Shown here: positions 21,758 to 30,662 of the stretch, piece by piece
Layout: the number at the start of each line of letters is the position of its first letter
Position numbering within the stretch: position 1 is the stretch's first letter
Position numbers and translations under genes: made by a program
Assembly: GCA_001310415.1 (NCBI GenBank)
Contig: BAXE01000002.1
Span: forward strand, 124,001-188,000
Source: Enterovibrio sp. JCM 19048
GTDB taxonomy: Bacteria; Pseudomonadota; Gammaproteobacteria; Enterobacterales; Vibrionaceae
Reading direction: 5' to 3'
Length of the DNA: 64,000 bases
Notes under the pieces: generated by a model
What the model was told of the DNA's origin: nothing
Database searches by the model: none
The model's input: only the letters and a program-made list of their open reading frames with translations

Positions 21758-21891
21758 CCATTAGAAAGCCTGCTCATTGAGCAGGCTTTCGTCGTTTAGA
21801 GTAATTAATAATTCGTCTTCGTTCATGCTTTCAGAATGAAGAGTCGGGGTCTGGAAGGCCAGCCCATCGAATCACTCTCTAGCGACGACTA

Positions 21892-21926
21892 CTAGAAAGC
21901 CCACTCATCTGAGCGGGCTTTTTGCT
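21892..21926 (+). terminator. Final terminator of the tRNA-Pro transcript
   Basis: AGAAAGCCCACTC/GAGCGGGCTTT arms followed by TTTTTGCTTTTT. This third hairpin has the best T-tract of the three. Confidence 0.75.
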
Positions 21927-22012
21927 TTTTCATCCGGGAAATTTGCGCATCCATTCGCAACGGAATGAGGTAGAATGGCCGCAACATTCACATCCCGCAG
22001 TAAGGAAGAGGT

Positions 22013-22093
22013 ATGAGAAAGTCGTTCATCCTGTGGTTTATTTTGCTGTTTTTCGTTTCGATGATCGTCACCAAAGTAGTGATCAGCGGCTAA
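22013..22093 (+). CDS. Candidate 26-residue membrane peptide
   Basis: ATG at 22013 preceded by AAGGAAGAGG encodes a 26-residue peptide that is almost one hydrophobic helix: two basic residues at the N-terminus, then LWFILLFFVSMIVTKVVISG. It is downstream of the tRNA-Pro terminator and its stop overlaps the 3' end of the convergent TraB gene. The good ribosome-binding site and helix make it plausible, but at this length chance cannot be excluded, and no family is recognised. Confidence 0.45.
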   Translation: MRKSFILWFILLFFVSMIVTKVVISG

Positions 22094-22969
22094 ACCTACA
22101 AGGCTTATGGCAGTGCGGGAGTGTGCAGGTCGACCTTTTGCCCTGTGTTAAAGGCTTAACGTCAAACCCGGCTTTGCGTAGCAATGGCACCAGCCCCTGT
22201 TTTCCATAAAGGTGCAGCGCGCCGACCACCATCACGTAGTTTCCCTCAGTAAATCTCGATTTATCACTCATCGCTTTGAGCCAGTTGTGGTTGCGCTCCG
22301 CAATCAGCTTGTGTTCGAAGTCACTGGCAGTGCCATATCATCGACGATCGCGGTCAGCTTTTCTTCATCACCAGCCAGCCACGAATCAATCAGGCAGGGC
22401 ATGAAATCTTTTGAAAGCTCCCAGTATTTAAGGGTGTCAGTCAACAATTCCAGGCCATCATTTTCTGCCTTGGCCAAGAGGTCAATCTGCTGCTGCACAG
22501 TTTCAAGTGCGATAACCGGCTTATTCTTAGCGGTGGTTTGGGAAAGAAAGTAGAGGTCAACCCCCAGCAGCTGGTTCAAACCCATTGAGTTGACCTGCTG
22601 CATCTGCAAGGCCATGGCGACTTGCCAAGGAGGCAGGTTTAACAGGTTTTCAGTCGGTAGTCCTGCATCGGCAGCAACATTGGCGAGTACCTGCTTTTGC
22701 GAAGCATTAAGATGGGTGCGGGTTGGTTTGCTTTTTGGAAAGCGGACGTTGGTATCGTTGATGATATCGGCTTCAACAATCAGGGCATCGGCATTATTGA
22801 ACCGTGTGACGATGATCTCTGGCAGCGGGTAGAAATCGGGTCTGCCAGCATGGACAGATCCCATGATGGTGAAAGTGACACCCTCTTTTGAAGCCTGCCA
22901 CACCTGTGGTGTCGAAAAAGAAAATGAAGAGAAAAAGAGTGTGAAAATCAGGGTGATAAAGCGTGTCAT
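22083..22969 (-). CDS. TraB/GumN family protein, frameshifted
   Basis: A secreted or membrane-anchored TraB/GumN family protein (putative metallo-hydrolase related to the TIKI fold). The start at 22969 gives a signal peptide (MTRFITLIFTLFFSSFSFS), followed by the first motif IMGSVHAGRPDFYPLP and DALIVEADI. The second motif MVVGALHLYGKQGLVPLL lies in another frame; the frames join near 22328 at ALP/SDFEHKLIAERN with one base missing. The end is uncertain: the present frame stops at 22083, another at 22105. The corrected length is about 290 residues. Function unknown. Confidence 0.8.
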
Positions 22970-23024
22970 GAAGCTCCATACTTGTGCAGTAACAGTATGG
23001 AGGCTGAACGCATGATTGTCAGTC

Positions 23025-23459
23025 TTAGTTGTGCTTGTTAAACACCATGGTCATGCCGTTTTTGGAGAAACCAATCACTTCATACGGGTCTTTTTGATCG
23101 CCATATTCCATACCTGGTGAGCCAACAGGCATACCCGGTACTGCCAGACCTGCCAGTTTTTGGTTTCTTCTCTAGGAATGCTTTTACATCGCTCGCTGGA
23201 ATGTGGCCTTCAAACAGGTATCCATCAATAACAGTGGTGTGGCACGAGGCGAGCTGAGGTTTAATGCCCAGTTTCATTTTAATGGGGTTCATGTTGACGT
23301 GGTCTTCAACTGCCATTTCAAAGCCATTGTCTTCCATATGCTTTACCCACTCTTTACAGCAACCGCAGTACGGCGACTTGTAAGTAATGCCAGCAGATGC
23401 AAATACGCTCGTAGAAATCAGGCAAATGAAAGCGCCGCGAATTTAGGAAGTTTTTTCAT
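23025..23459 (-). CDS. DUF411 periplasmic metal-binding protein, frameshifted
   Basis: A DUF411 protein, a family of small periplasmic proteins often found with copper resistance genes. Reading across breaks gives a signal peptide (MKKLPKFA... ending FASA), then ITYKSPYCGCCKEWVKHME with the CxCC metal motif, PQLASCHTTVIDGYLFEGHIP, and finally PGMPVGSPGMEYG and a Met-rich NGMTMVF tail. Breaks occur near 23438 (signal peptide) and near 23158 (AAAA run; one extra or two missing As). The corrected product is about 145 residues. It is the last gene behind copA, so a copper-delivery or sensing role is likely but inferred. Confidence 0.82.
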
Positions 23460-23468
23460 AGCTTCTCC

Positions 23469-23768
23469 TCAGTGTTTTTTTATCTTGTTGCAGCAGTGGG
23501 GAACATGACTCGCCCCATCCCGCAAGTTGTTATCTTTGAAGTGATAGAGATGACGCTTTGCCCGTTGCCAGAAAGTACGGCTGAGCGTAACCCTCGCATC
23601 CTCTATCACCCGTGTTAAATCAACCAATCTGACATCGTAAACCAGCGATACGCATTTGCCGTCTATCCTGACGTTCTGTACGCCCGCATTTTGCAGCGCC
23701 TGTATCTGCCCTGAGGTGAGGGGCGCTGCAAGTTTTAGATGCCGTTGAACGGTATAAGCCTTTTCCAT
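23469..23768 (-). CDS. 99-residue HMA-like protein without CxxC, in copper operon
   Basis: No named family is recognised. Residues 4-58 have the order strand (AYTVQRHLKLA), helix (SGQIQALQNAG), strand (VQNVRIDG), strand (CVSLVYDV), helix (VDLTRVIEDA), which is the ferredoxin-like pattern of heavy-metal-associated (HMA) domains, but the CxxC loop is missing. The basic C-terminal part ends with HLYHF and SHVPHCCNKIKKH, a His/Cys-rich tail that could bind metal. It starts 10 bp after a small membrane peptide gene downstream of copA and is followed by DUF411. I infer a role in copper handling from context only. Confidence 0.6.
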   Translation of the reverse strand: MEKAYTVQRHLKLAAPLTSGQIQALQNAGVQNVRIDGKCVSLVYDVRLVDLTRVIEDARVTLSRTFWQRAKRHLYHFKDNNLRDGASHVPHCCNKIKKH

Positions 23769-23777
23769 TTCAGACTG

Positions 23778-23851
23778 TTATTTTTTCTTTGCCAGCCAAA
23801 ACCACCAGACAATGGCGGCAATCAAGGCAACGCGAGAATATTAACCAACAT
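23778..23851 (-). CDS. Small membrane peptide overlapping the copA 3' end, frameshifted
   Basis: ATG at 23851, preceded by AAAGGAG and overlapping the end of copA, reads MLVNILA; restoring one base (GG read as G near 23833) continues [17 protein letters not shown] and stops at 23778. The 24-residue product is a single transmembrane helix with a Trp-rich face and a basic tail. It lies between copA and the HMA-like gene in one operon. Small copper-operon membrane peptides exist in other systems, but I do not recognise this one. Confidence 0.5.
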
Positions 23852-26623
23852 GTTTGTCTCCTTTTTGGGGTTTGAACCAGCGCAGACGGTTTGCATTACT
23901 GACCACTGTGATGGAAGAAAGTGCCATTGCCGCACCTGCGACCACTGGCTTAACAACGCGCCGGTCAGCGGGAACAAAATACCTGCCGCAATAGGGATAC
24001 CCAGCGAGTTGTAGATAAACGCGCCAAACAGGTTCTCTTTCATGTTACGGAGTGTGGCCTTGGATAGGGTCAGTCCGTCAGTTGCGGCATCAATGGAATG
24101 ACGCATCAGGGTCATCTGTGCGCTCTCAATGGCCACGTCACTGCCGCTGCCAATCGCGATCCCCACTTCGGCTTTCGCCAGTGCAGGGGCATCGTTAATA
24201 CCATCACCAATCATCGCGACCTTGCGGCCTTCTGATTGCAAACGGGTAATGACGTCTGCTTTGCCGTCTGGCAATACGCCTGCCACCACTTCATCAATCC
24301 CGGCCAGTTTTGCAATCGCGTTAGCAGTGTCAGGGTGATCGCCTGTCAGCATCACAACGCGGTAGCCCAGGGATTTCAGCCTCGCCACTGCACTCGCAGA
24401 ATCTGCACGCAGTGGGTCACTAATACCAATCAGACCCAGCAGGGTTTCGCGTTTAGCCAGATACACAGCGGTTTCACCGCGGCTCGCCAGCACTTTGGCG
24501 GCATCGTTCCCTTCGCCAAGTGTTATGCCATTGTCTTCCATCAGACGGGCATTACCCAGAAGGTATGTTTCGCCATCGATAACCGCTTTCAGGCCTTTTC
24601 CGGGAATACCTTCAAACTGGCTGATGGCTGAAAGCGTCAGGGATTTAGCTTTTGCCGCTTCCAGTACCGCTTTCGCCAGCGGGTGTTCAGAACCTTGTTC
24701 CAGGCTGGCAGCCAGCTGTATCAAGGTATTTTCAGCCTGGGAAATACCCACGACAGATGTCACCTGTGGCTTGCCTTCAGTCAGGGTGCCGGTTTTATCC
24801 AATACGACGGTGTCGACATTCGCAGCATGTTGCAGCGCTTCAGCGTCTTTGATCAACACACCCAGCTCAGCCGCGCGGCCAACTCCGGTGGTCACCGACA
24901 TTGGTGTCGCCAGGCCTAGAGCACAAGGGCAGGCAATAATAAGCACAGTGGTTGCTGTGACCAACATAAAGCTGAGTTTTGGATCCGGGCCAAAGTTGTA
25001 CCAGACCAGCGCAGTCAGGATCGAAATGATCATGACAGTCGGAACAAAGATCGACGAAATGGTGTCCGCCATACGGGCCAGTGCCGGTTTACTGGTTTGT
25101 GCCTGGCGTACCAGGTGAATGATGCGCGACAGCATGGTACCACTGCCAATGCCGGTCGCTTTAAACAGCAGGCTACCATTCTGGTTTACCGTACCTGCAT
25201 GAAGCGCATCTCCCAGGTTTTTATGCACGGCCAGCGGTTCACCGGTCAGCATGGACTCGTCCACATAGCTTTCACCTTCTTCAACCACACCATCAACCGG
25301 GATTTTTGAACCAGGTTTAACGCGCAGCATCATGCCAGCTTTTACCTCTGCCAGCGGTACTTCACGCTCTTGCCCATTTTCCACAATCAGTGCTGTGGGC
25401 GGTTGCAGGTCAAGCAGGCGATCCAGCGCTTTTGACGTGGAAGCGCGCGCTTTCGCTTCAATGGCGTGGCCAAGGGTAACCAGACCCAGAATCATCGCTG
25501 TCGCTTCAAAGTAAACGTGGCGAGCCTGTTCAGGAAATACATGGGGTGCAACGACGACAGCTGCAGAGTAAAGCCACGCAGCACCTGTACCCAGTGCAAC
25601 CAGGGTATCCATGGTGGCTCGGTGGTGTTTGAATGCTTTAAATGCATTCACATAAAAGTGTTTACCGGCTGTGAAAAGCAGCGCCAATGTGGCCAGTGCG
25701 ACAATCCCCCAACCAATTTGGCTGGTGGTGCTTTGCACTGACATGGTGCCACCCAGCAAGCCCCACAGCATCAATGGTGCGCCCAGACCCAGCGACAACC
25801 AGGTGTTGCGTTTGTGTTCTGCCAGTTGTGAAGCATGCAAGTCGGCCTGACGCTGGCGGCGGGTTTCTTCGTTTTCACTCAGTTCAGCGCCATAGCCCGC
25901 GTTGGATACCGCGGTAATCAGGCTTTGGGTGTCTGCGCTGCCGGTGACCATAGCCGTACGTTCAGCCAGATTGACGCTTACGCCATCAACGCCAGGGACA
26001 CTTTTCAGTGCGCCTTCGACAGACAACACGCAGCTGGCGCAGGTCATGCCGGTCAGGATCAATTGCTGGGCGTTGTCAGCGTTTATGACAGCGTCAGGTG
26101 TTGATTCAGCCGGTGGCTCTTGTGCCTCATCAACAGCCTCTTGTACCGTATCGATGGCCTTCGGCGCCGGCTCTTCAGCTTCAGCTGTAGTTTCGGTAGT
26201 CGCCTCATCAGGAACCTGATAACCGGTTTGCTCAACAATGACGACAAGATCTTCACGTGAAAGTGAGGAGGTGACACGGGCACTGTTCTTTTCTACATCG
26301 GCAAGATAGACGCCTGGTGCGGCTTCAAATGCAGCTTTCAGTTTGGCAACACAGCGCCCACAACTTAATCCCGCCAGCGGCAGCGCAATGGTGTCAGCCA
26401 CTTTATAACCCAGACCTTCAACCGCTGAAATCACATCAGCCAGCGGCGCGTCGGCATTGATGGTGAGCGAGGTGGTATCTGCATTTGCCAAGGTTACACC
26501 GTCAAGCGGTTCGACCGCGGCCATTACTTTTCTGGCGCAGTTCATGCAATTTAGTCCGCTCAACGGGAGCGTAATAGTTGTCTCCGTGCTTTGCGGCGGA
26601 GTTCGGAGTTCGATGTCAGCCAT
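23841..26623 (-). CDS. copA: CopA, Cu(I)-exporting P1B ATPase with three HMA domains, one frameshift
   Basis: CopA pumps Cu(I) out of the cytoplasm. I place the start at ATG 26623 because the CueR promoter lies at 26677-26707. Three N-terminal HMA domains carry CMNC (~22), CGRC (~90) and CASC (~198), with an acidic Pro/Glu-rich linker before the third. The ATPase core has the TGE motif (MLTGEPLAV), the ion-binding CPC ([13 protein letters not shown]), DKTGTLT and [13 protein letters not shown]. The end of the last helix is shifted: near 23960 one base is missing at GALL(N)[12 protein letters not shown]. The corrected protein is about 927 residues. Confidence 0.96.
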
Positions 26624-26676
26624 AGCGTTACCTATTTTTTCTTGCAGTCTTGGTGTCAGACTGTTCATAATTCCGA

Positions 26677-26707
26677 AGAATAAACCTTCCAGCAACTGTA
26701 AGGTCAA
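26677..26707 (-). promoter_or_regulatory. CueR-type promoter of copA
   Basis: On the minus strand, TTGACC (-35) and TATTCT (-10) are separated by 19 bp, the overlong spacer of MerR-family promoters. The spacer carries an ACCTTACAG..CTGGAAGGT dyad almost identical to that of E. coli copA. CueR, encoded divergently 28 bp away, should untwist this promoter when Cu(I) is bound. Confidence 0.93.
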
Positions 26708-26734
26708 GCATGAATTTGAAACAGAGGTGATTGA

Positions 26735-27133
26735 ATGAAAATTAATGAGATCGCCCGTTTGACGGGACTGACGCCCAAGACCATCCGCTTCTACGAACAG
26801 AAAGGGATCATCAGCGAACCGGCGCGTGCCGAAAACGGTTACCGTGCTTACGGTCAAAAACACATTAATGAACTGCAGATGATTCGCCGCTCCCGTTTGG
26901 TGGGGTTCAGTCTGGATGAATGTCAGGCGTTGCTGGAAATGTCACGCAACCCAAACATGCGAAGTGCAGACGTGAAACGAAAGGCGTTGGAGAAAATTGC
27001 GGAGATTGACGAAAAAATCATGGAGCTTCAGGCGATGAAAACCTCGTTGCATACACTGGCGGATGCCTGCCCCGGTGATGACAGTGCCTGTTGCCCGATC
27101 ATTGATGCCCTTTCTGAAGGGGACGAAAAGTAA
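26735..27133 (+). CDS. cueR: CueR, Cu(I)-responsive MerR-family activator
   Basis: A 132-residue MerR-family regulator. The winged helix-turn-helix (residues 1-70, [20 protein letters not shown]) is followed by a dimerisation helix and a metal-binding loop with C112 and C120 ([11 protein letters not shown]), the two Cu(I) ligands of E. coli CueR; an extra Cys is present at 119. It is divergent from copA, and the shared gap contains the CueR promoter. A terminator follows at 27131. The gene is intact. Confidence 0.95.
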   Translation: MKINEIARLTGLTPKTIRFYEQKGIISEPARAENGYRAYGQKHINELQMIRRSRLVGFSLDECQALLEMSRNPNMRSADVKRKALEKIAEIDEKIMELQAMKTSLHTLADACPGDDSACCPIIDALSEGDEK

Positions 27134-27161
27134 AAAAGCGCCGGAAAGGCGCTTTTTGCTC
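27131..27161. terminator. Bidirectional terminator between cueR and ybbN
   Basis: AAAAAGCGCC/GGCGCTTTTT arms around GGAAA, between convergent genes. Confidence 0.9.
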
Positions 27162-27178
27162 ATCTTGGATAGGATAAA

Positions 27179-28027
27179 TCAGTAGAGCAGTGAGTAAAGC
27201 TGACGACGGTAGCGTGCGGCGATTTCATTGCCCTGACCCAACGCAGCCAGGATATCCATCATGGTTTTCTTGGCTTCACCAAAGTTCATGTCTTTACGCA
27301 GGATACCCATCAGTAGCTCCAGCGCTTCTTCCTGACGGTTTACCTGACTGAATTGAACCGCAAGCTCAAACGCCAAATCATGGTTGTTTGGGTCTGCTTC
27401 AAACGCGTTTTGCAGCTCGCGTATTTCAGGGGTATCTGCCGCTTGCTTGTGCAGCTCTACTTTCGCTACCAGCGCTTTGTATTGCGCATCTTGATCTTGC
27501 ATTAGCACGGTAGCGAGCACCGCTTCAGCCAAATCAAATTGCTGGGTTTCAACAAAGCACTCAGCGATAGCCAGCTTGAACTGGCCATTTTCACCTAACG
27601 CTGCTTCAACAGATTTCAGCAAAGGCAACGCTTCAACATAGTTGCCTTCAGCCATCTGAGCCAGCGCATTCTTGAATACCATTTCATCCTGGCTTGGCAG
27701 GTGACGCACCAGCATTTCACGAACCGTGTCTTCGGTTTGTGGGCCAGCAATGCCATCCACAGGCTGACCGTTGCTGAACAGTGCAATGGTTGGCAGTGCG
27801 CGAACGCCAAACTGGGCAGCCAGCATTTGCTGTTGTTCACAATTGAGAAGGGCAAGGGTGAACGCGCCTGCATACTCGTGAGCGAGCTTCTCAAGTGCCG
27901 GGATAATTTCGGTGCTTTCCGGGCTCATTTGCGCCCAGAAATGGATAAGTACTGGCGTTTCTACAGAGCCTTCAAGGATCGGCTGAAAATTTTGCTCAGT
28001 CAGTTCAACAATATAATTCGGATGCAT
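27179..28027 (-). CDS. ybbN: YbbN/CnoX thioredoxin-fold chaperone
   Basis: A 282-residue protein with an N-terminal thioredoxin domain (residues 1-105) and C-terminal TPR-like repeats (115-282). In E. coli YbbN (CnoX) is a chaperone-holdase that hands substrates to GroEL and DnaK. The active-site segment here is WAQMSPES, so both redox cysteines of thioredoxin are lost, as expected for a redox-inactive chaperone; C-terminal EALPLLKSVEAALG and EEALELLMGILRKD are typical. It stands at the head of the ybbN-ybbO-tesA block. The gene is intact. Confidence 0.93.
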   Translation of the reverse strand: MHPNYIVELTEQNFQPILEGSVETPVLIHFWAQMSPESTEIIPALEKLAHEYAGAFTLALLNCEQQQMLAAQFGVRALPTIALFSNGQPVDGIAGPQTEDTVREMLVRHLPSQDEMVFKNALAQMAEGNYVEALPLLKSVEAALGENGQFKLAIAECFVETQQFDLAEAVLATVLMQDQDAQYKALVAKVELHKQAADTPEIRELQNAFEADPNNHDLAFELAVQFSQVNRQEEALELLMGILRKDMNFGEAKKTMMDILAALGQGNEIAARYRRQLYSLLY

Positions 28028-28176
28028 AACGTCGCCTGATCGTTAGGGGATGAGTGTGCTTGGGTATAAAGGTGGGGCGCGCGCTGAGAAAATTCAAGGC
28101 ATTATCCGTCAAAAGGCGCAGAAAACTTGGAGAGTTTGACGCGGGATCAACCGGAGGATCGTTTTTCCCAGCAACG

Positions 28177-28204
28177 AAAAAGGCCACTGATGATTCAGTG
28201 GCCT
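28177..28204 (-). terminator. Terminator of a small minus-strand gene
   Basis: AGGCCACTGA/TCAGTGGCCT arms around TGAT, followed on the minus strand by TTTTT. It lies 35 bp after the stop of the 21-residue reading frame. Confidence 0.8.
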
Positions 28205-28238
28205 CAATCTTTTGCGCTCGTCGATGTGAAACGCTGAC

Positions 28239-28304
28239 TTAAAACACAAGCAAAACTGCCAGCGTTACACTCAAACAGAGCCAGTTCAGTTGACTAAGGG
28301 ACAT
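28239..28304 (-). CDS. Candidate 21-residue membrane peptide gene
   Basis: ATG at 28304 encodes MSLSQLNWLCLSVTLAVLLV plus a Phe, a single hydrophobic helix. It has a good AAGGAG 8 nt upstream and its own intrinsic terminator at 28177-28204. This places it on a short independent transcript between ybbN and ybbO. The combination of ribosome-binding site, helix and terminator supports a real small membrane protein, though it may instead be a leader or the coding part of a small RNA. Confidence 0.55.
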   Translation of the reverse strand: MSLSQLNWLCLSVTLAVLLVF

Positions 28305-28493
28305 AGTCCGGCTCCTTTTGGGGGTATTTGTTCTTTTATTGTTTCCCCGTTCACTTCCTGTTCCGACATGCGTCACATCTGTGTGGCTGATGAGGCAGGT
28401 GTTTCACGGTACAAGGAGAAGCTTAGCCAAGGTTTATGACAGATTAATGAATACAAAACGGCTTTTTGCACTGTGTTTTTTGTGAGAACGGTC

Positions 28494-28543
28494 TATACCC
28501 AAACGACCTCTGAATGCGCGCATCATCAGGTTGTTTGGGTATA
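28494..28543. repeat. Compound 50-bp palindrome downstream of ybbO
   Basis: TATACCCAAACGACCT (28494-28509) pairs with AGGTTGTTTGGGTATA (28528-28543) with one mismatch, and the 18-nt loop contains its own palindrome ATGCGCGCAT (28514-28523). It sits immediately after the ybbO stop. The double symmetry suggests a dispersed palindromic repeat that may also protect or terminate the ybbO transcript. Confidence 0.65.
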
Positions 28544-28545
28544 CA

Positions 28546-29372
28546 TTAGCCACCTTTTGCTAACAAACGGTCTAACGTTTTGGCGGGCAAGAGCCTTTTA
28601 CACAGCGCCATGTACTGGGTGGGCTTGGTCACCCGGTAACGTATTTTGGGGTTGGCTGACGTCAGCGCGTGCACCAAAGGTTCAACAATCGCTTCGGCTG
28701 GTAGCGTGTATTTATTGGAAGAGTGCTCGCTTTCCAACCGCGCCTGTTGTGAGAGGTAATCGTTTTTAAAGCGGCTGCTTTCTGGGTTGATATAGCGGAA
28801 AAAAGCGTTCAATGCGTTGGCGCGAAAACGGCTCTCGATAGGGCCGGGCTCGATCAAACTGATCTTTATCGGTGTTCCTTCAAGCTCCAGGCGGATCGTA
28901 TCTGTCCAACCTTCAACAGCAAATTTACTGGCGTTATAAGCGCCGCGAAATTTCAGCGCTACAAATCCCAAGACCGAACTGTTTTGCACAATGCGTCCCT
29001 TTCCGTTTTCGCGCATCATCGGGATCACCGCCTGGGTCAGGGTGTGCCAGCCAAAGAAATTGGTTTCAAATTGTTTCCGCAGCGCATCAGTGGGCAAATC
29101 CTCCAGTGCGCCGGGTTGACCATAGGCTCCGTTGTTAAACAAACCAAACAGTTTGCCTCCGGTCAGACTTTTCACTTCTTCCACGGCTTTGAGAATGGAG
29201 GTTTCATCGGCCAGGTCGAGGTGTATACAAGTCAGCCCTTCTGCTTTCAGCTGCGCGACATCTTCCTGTTTTCGGCACGACGCAATCACGTTAAAGCCTG
29301 TTTTGCCAGCGCGTGGGCGCACACATAGCCGATGCCGGAGGAACAACCGGTCATCAATACGGCGTTGTTCAT
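28546..29372 (-). CDS. ybbO: YbbO-type short-chain dehydrogenase, one frameshift
   Basis: An NAD(P)H-dependent short-chain dehydrogenase, in E. coli an aldehyde reductase. From ATG 29372 the protein starts MNNAVLMTGCSSGIGYVCAH with the TGxxxGxG cofactor motif; after a break near 29301 (QGFNVIASCRK, GG read as G) it continues with NNGAYG, the catalytic Ser of NSSVLGFVALKFRGAYNASKFAVEG and its YxxxK. Length is about 275 residues. It lies 7 bp after the tesA stop, the usual tesA-ybbO coupling. Confidence 0.92.
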
Positions 29373-29379
29373 TGCGTTT

Positions 29380-29986
29380 TTATCCTTGTTCGTTCAGGTG
29401 CGGAAGCAGGTTCTCGGTCACATATTCAGCAATCCAAGGTTGGGCGACCGGTTTGGGATGCAGCCCGTCAGACATCATCCAGCCATCGGTCAGCACCACT
29501 TTTTCCATAAAAAAGGGCAGTAATGGAATTTGCATTTCTTTACTTAATGCTGGATAGATATCAGCAAAAGCCTTGCTGTATCGTTGACCATAGTTAGGTG
29601 GGATTTGGATCTGCATCAGGGCGACCTGAGCTCCACTTTCCTGACTTAAGTTGATCAATTTAGTGAGGTTCTGGCGTATCTGCTTGGGAGGGAAGCCCCG
29701 CAAGCCGTCGTTGGCACCCAACTCAATCAAAACCCATTCCGGCTGATGTTGTTCCAGCAGTTGTGGCAACCTATCCAGGCTGTTGCCTGTGGTATCGCCG
29801 GAAATACTGGCATTGACGACCCGGGTGATGTCACTCGATTGTGCCAGTTTCGGTTCAATTAACGTCGGCCAGCTTTTTTCTATGCCATTTGATAGCCCGC
29901 GCTCAGCTGTCGCCCAAGACCAAAAGCGTTTGCGAAGAAACGCTGAAACTCATCATCAAAAGACAGAAAGAAAGGATGCGAAACAT
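29380..29986 (-). CDS. tesA: TesA acyl-CoA thioesterase I / lysophospholipase L1, two frameshifts
   Basis: A periplasmic SGNH hydrolase cleaving acyl-CoA and lysophospholipid esters. From ATG 29986 a signal peptide (MFRILSFCLLMMSFSVSS) leads to block I GDSLSAGY, with a base missing at 29919, then WPTLIEPKLAQSSDITRVVNASISGDTT (block II Gly), with another missing near 29892. Block III is ELGANDGLRG and block V DGLHP. The corrected protein is about 200 residues. The start codon overlaps that of the divergent ybbA. Confidence 0.9.
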
Positions 29987-30662
29987 GACTACTCCAGTGA
30001 TCAGGGCCAGTAACGTGTCAAAAACCGTGAGGACAAATGCACAGTCTCTGACCATTCTGCAGGATGTTTCCCTTCAGGTCGAGCAAGGGGAAAGTATTGC
30101 TTTGGTTGGGGTTTCCGGCGCAGGCAAATCAACACTCATGACTTTACTTGCGGGTCTGGATACCCCAAGCGTGGGGGAAATCGAATTGCTGGGCAAACCG
30201 CTTAGTCAGTTGGATGATGATGCGCGCGCTGCGCTCAGGGCTGAATCTATCGGTTTTGTGTTCCAAAGTTTCCTGCTGGTGCCATCGCTCACGGCGCTGG
30301 AAAACGTATTGCTGCCTTGCACCATCCGTGGTGATGATGAAGACGAAGAAAGGGCAATGTCCCTGCTGGCATCCGTTGGCCTTAAAGGGCGTGAAACCCA
30401 TTTGCCGTCGCAGCTTTCCGGTGGTGAACAGCAGCGTGTTGCCATTGCTCGCGCCTTTATGACCAAACCCCGCGTGCTGTTTGCGGATGAGCCGACCGGA
30501 AACCTAGACCAACACACCGCGGCGACCATTATTGATCTGCTGTTTGCCCTCAACCGCGACCATGGGACGACGCTGATCCTTGTTACCCATGACCCAGCGC
30601 TGGCTGAGCGCTGTCACCGTACCTTGCATCTCAATGCGGGCGAATTGATGGGGGCAGCATGA
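29985..30662 (+). CDS. ybbA: YbbA, ABC transporter ATPase (LolD/MacB-like family)
   Basis: The ATPase of the YbbAP exporter-like system. I use ATG 29985 (MTTPVIRASNVSKT), preceded by GAAAGGA about 10 nt upstream; an open frame extends further but would run antisense through tesA. Walker A GVSGAGKST, signature LSGGEQQR and Walker B VLFADEPTGN are present in 225 residues, the size of LolD-type ATPases. Its stop overlaps the ATG of ybbP (ATGA). Such pairs are not importers; they use ATP to drive mechanical work on envelope substrates. The gene is intact. Confidence 0.93.
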   Translation: MTTPVIRASNVSKTVRTNAQSLTILQDVSLQVEQGESIALVGVSGAGKSTLMTLLAGLDTPSVGEIELLGKPLSQLDDDARAALRAESIGFVFQSFLLVPSLTALENVLLPCTIRGDDEDEERAMSLLASVGLKGRETHLPSQLSGGEQQRVAIARAFMTKPRVLFADEPTGNLDQHTAATIIDLLFALNRDHGTTLILVTHDPALAERCHRTLHLNAGELMGAA

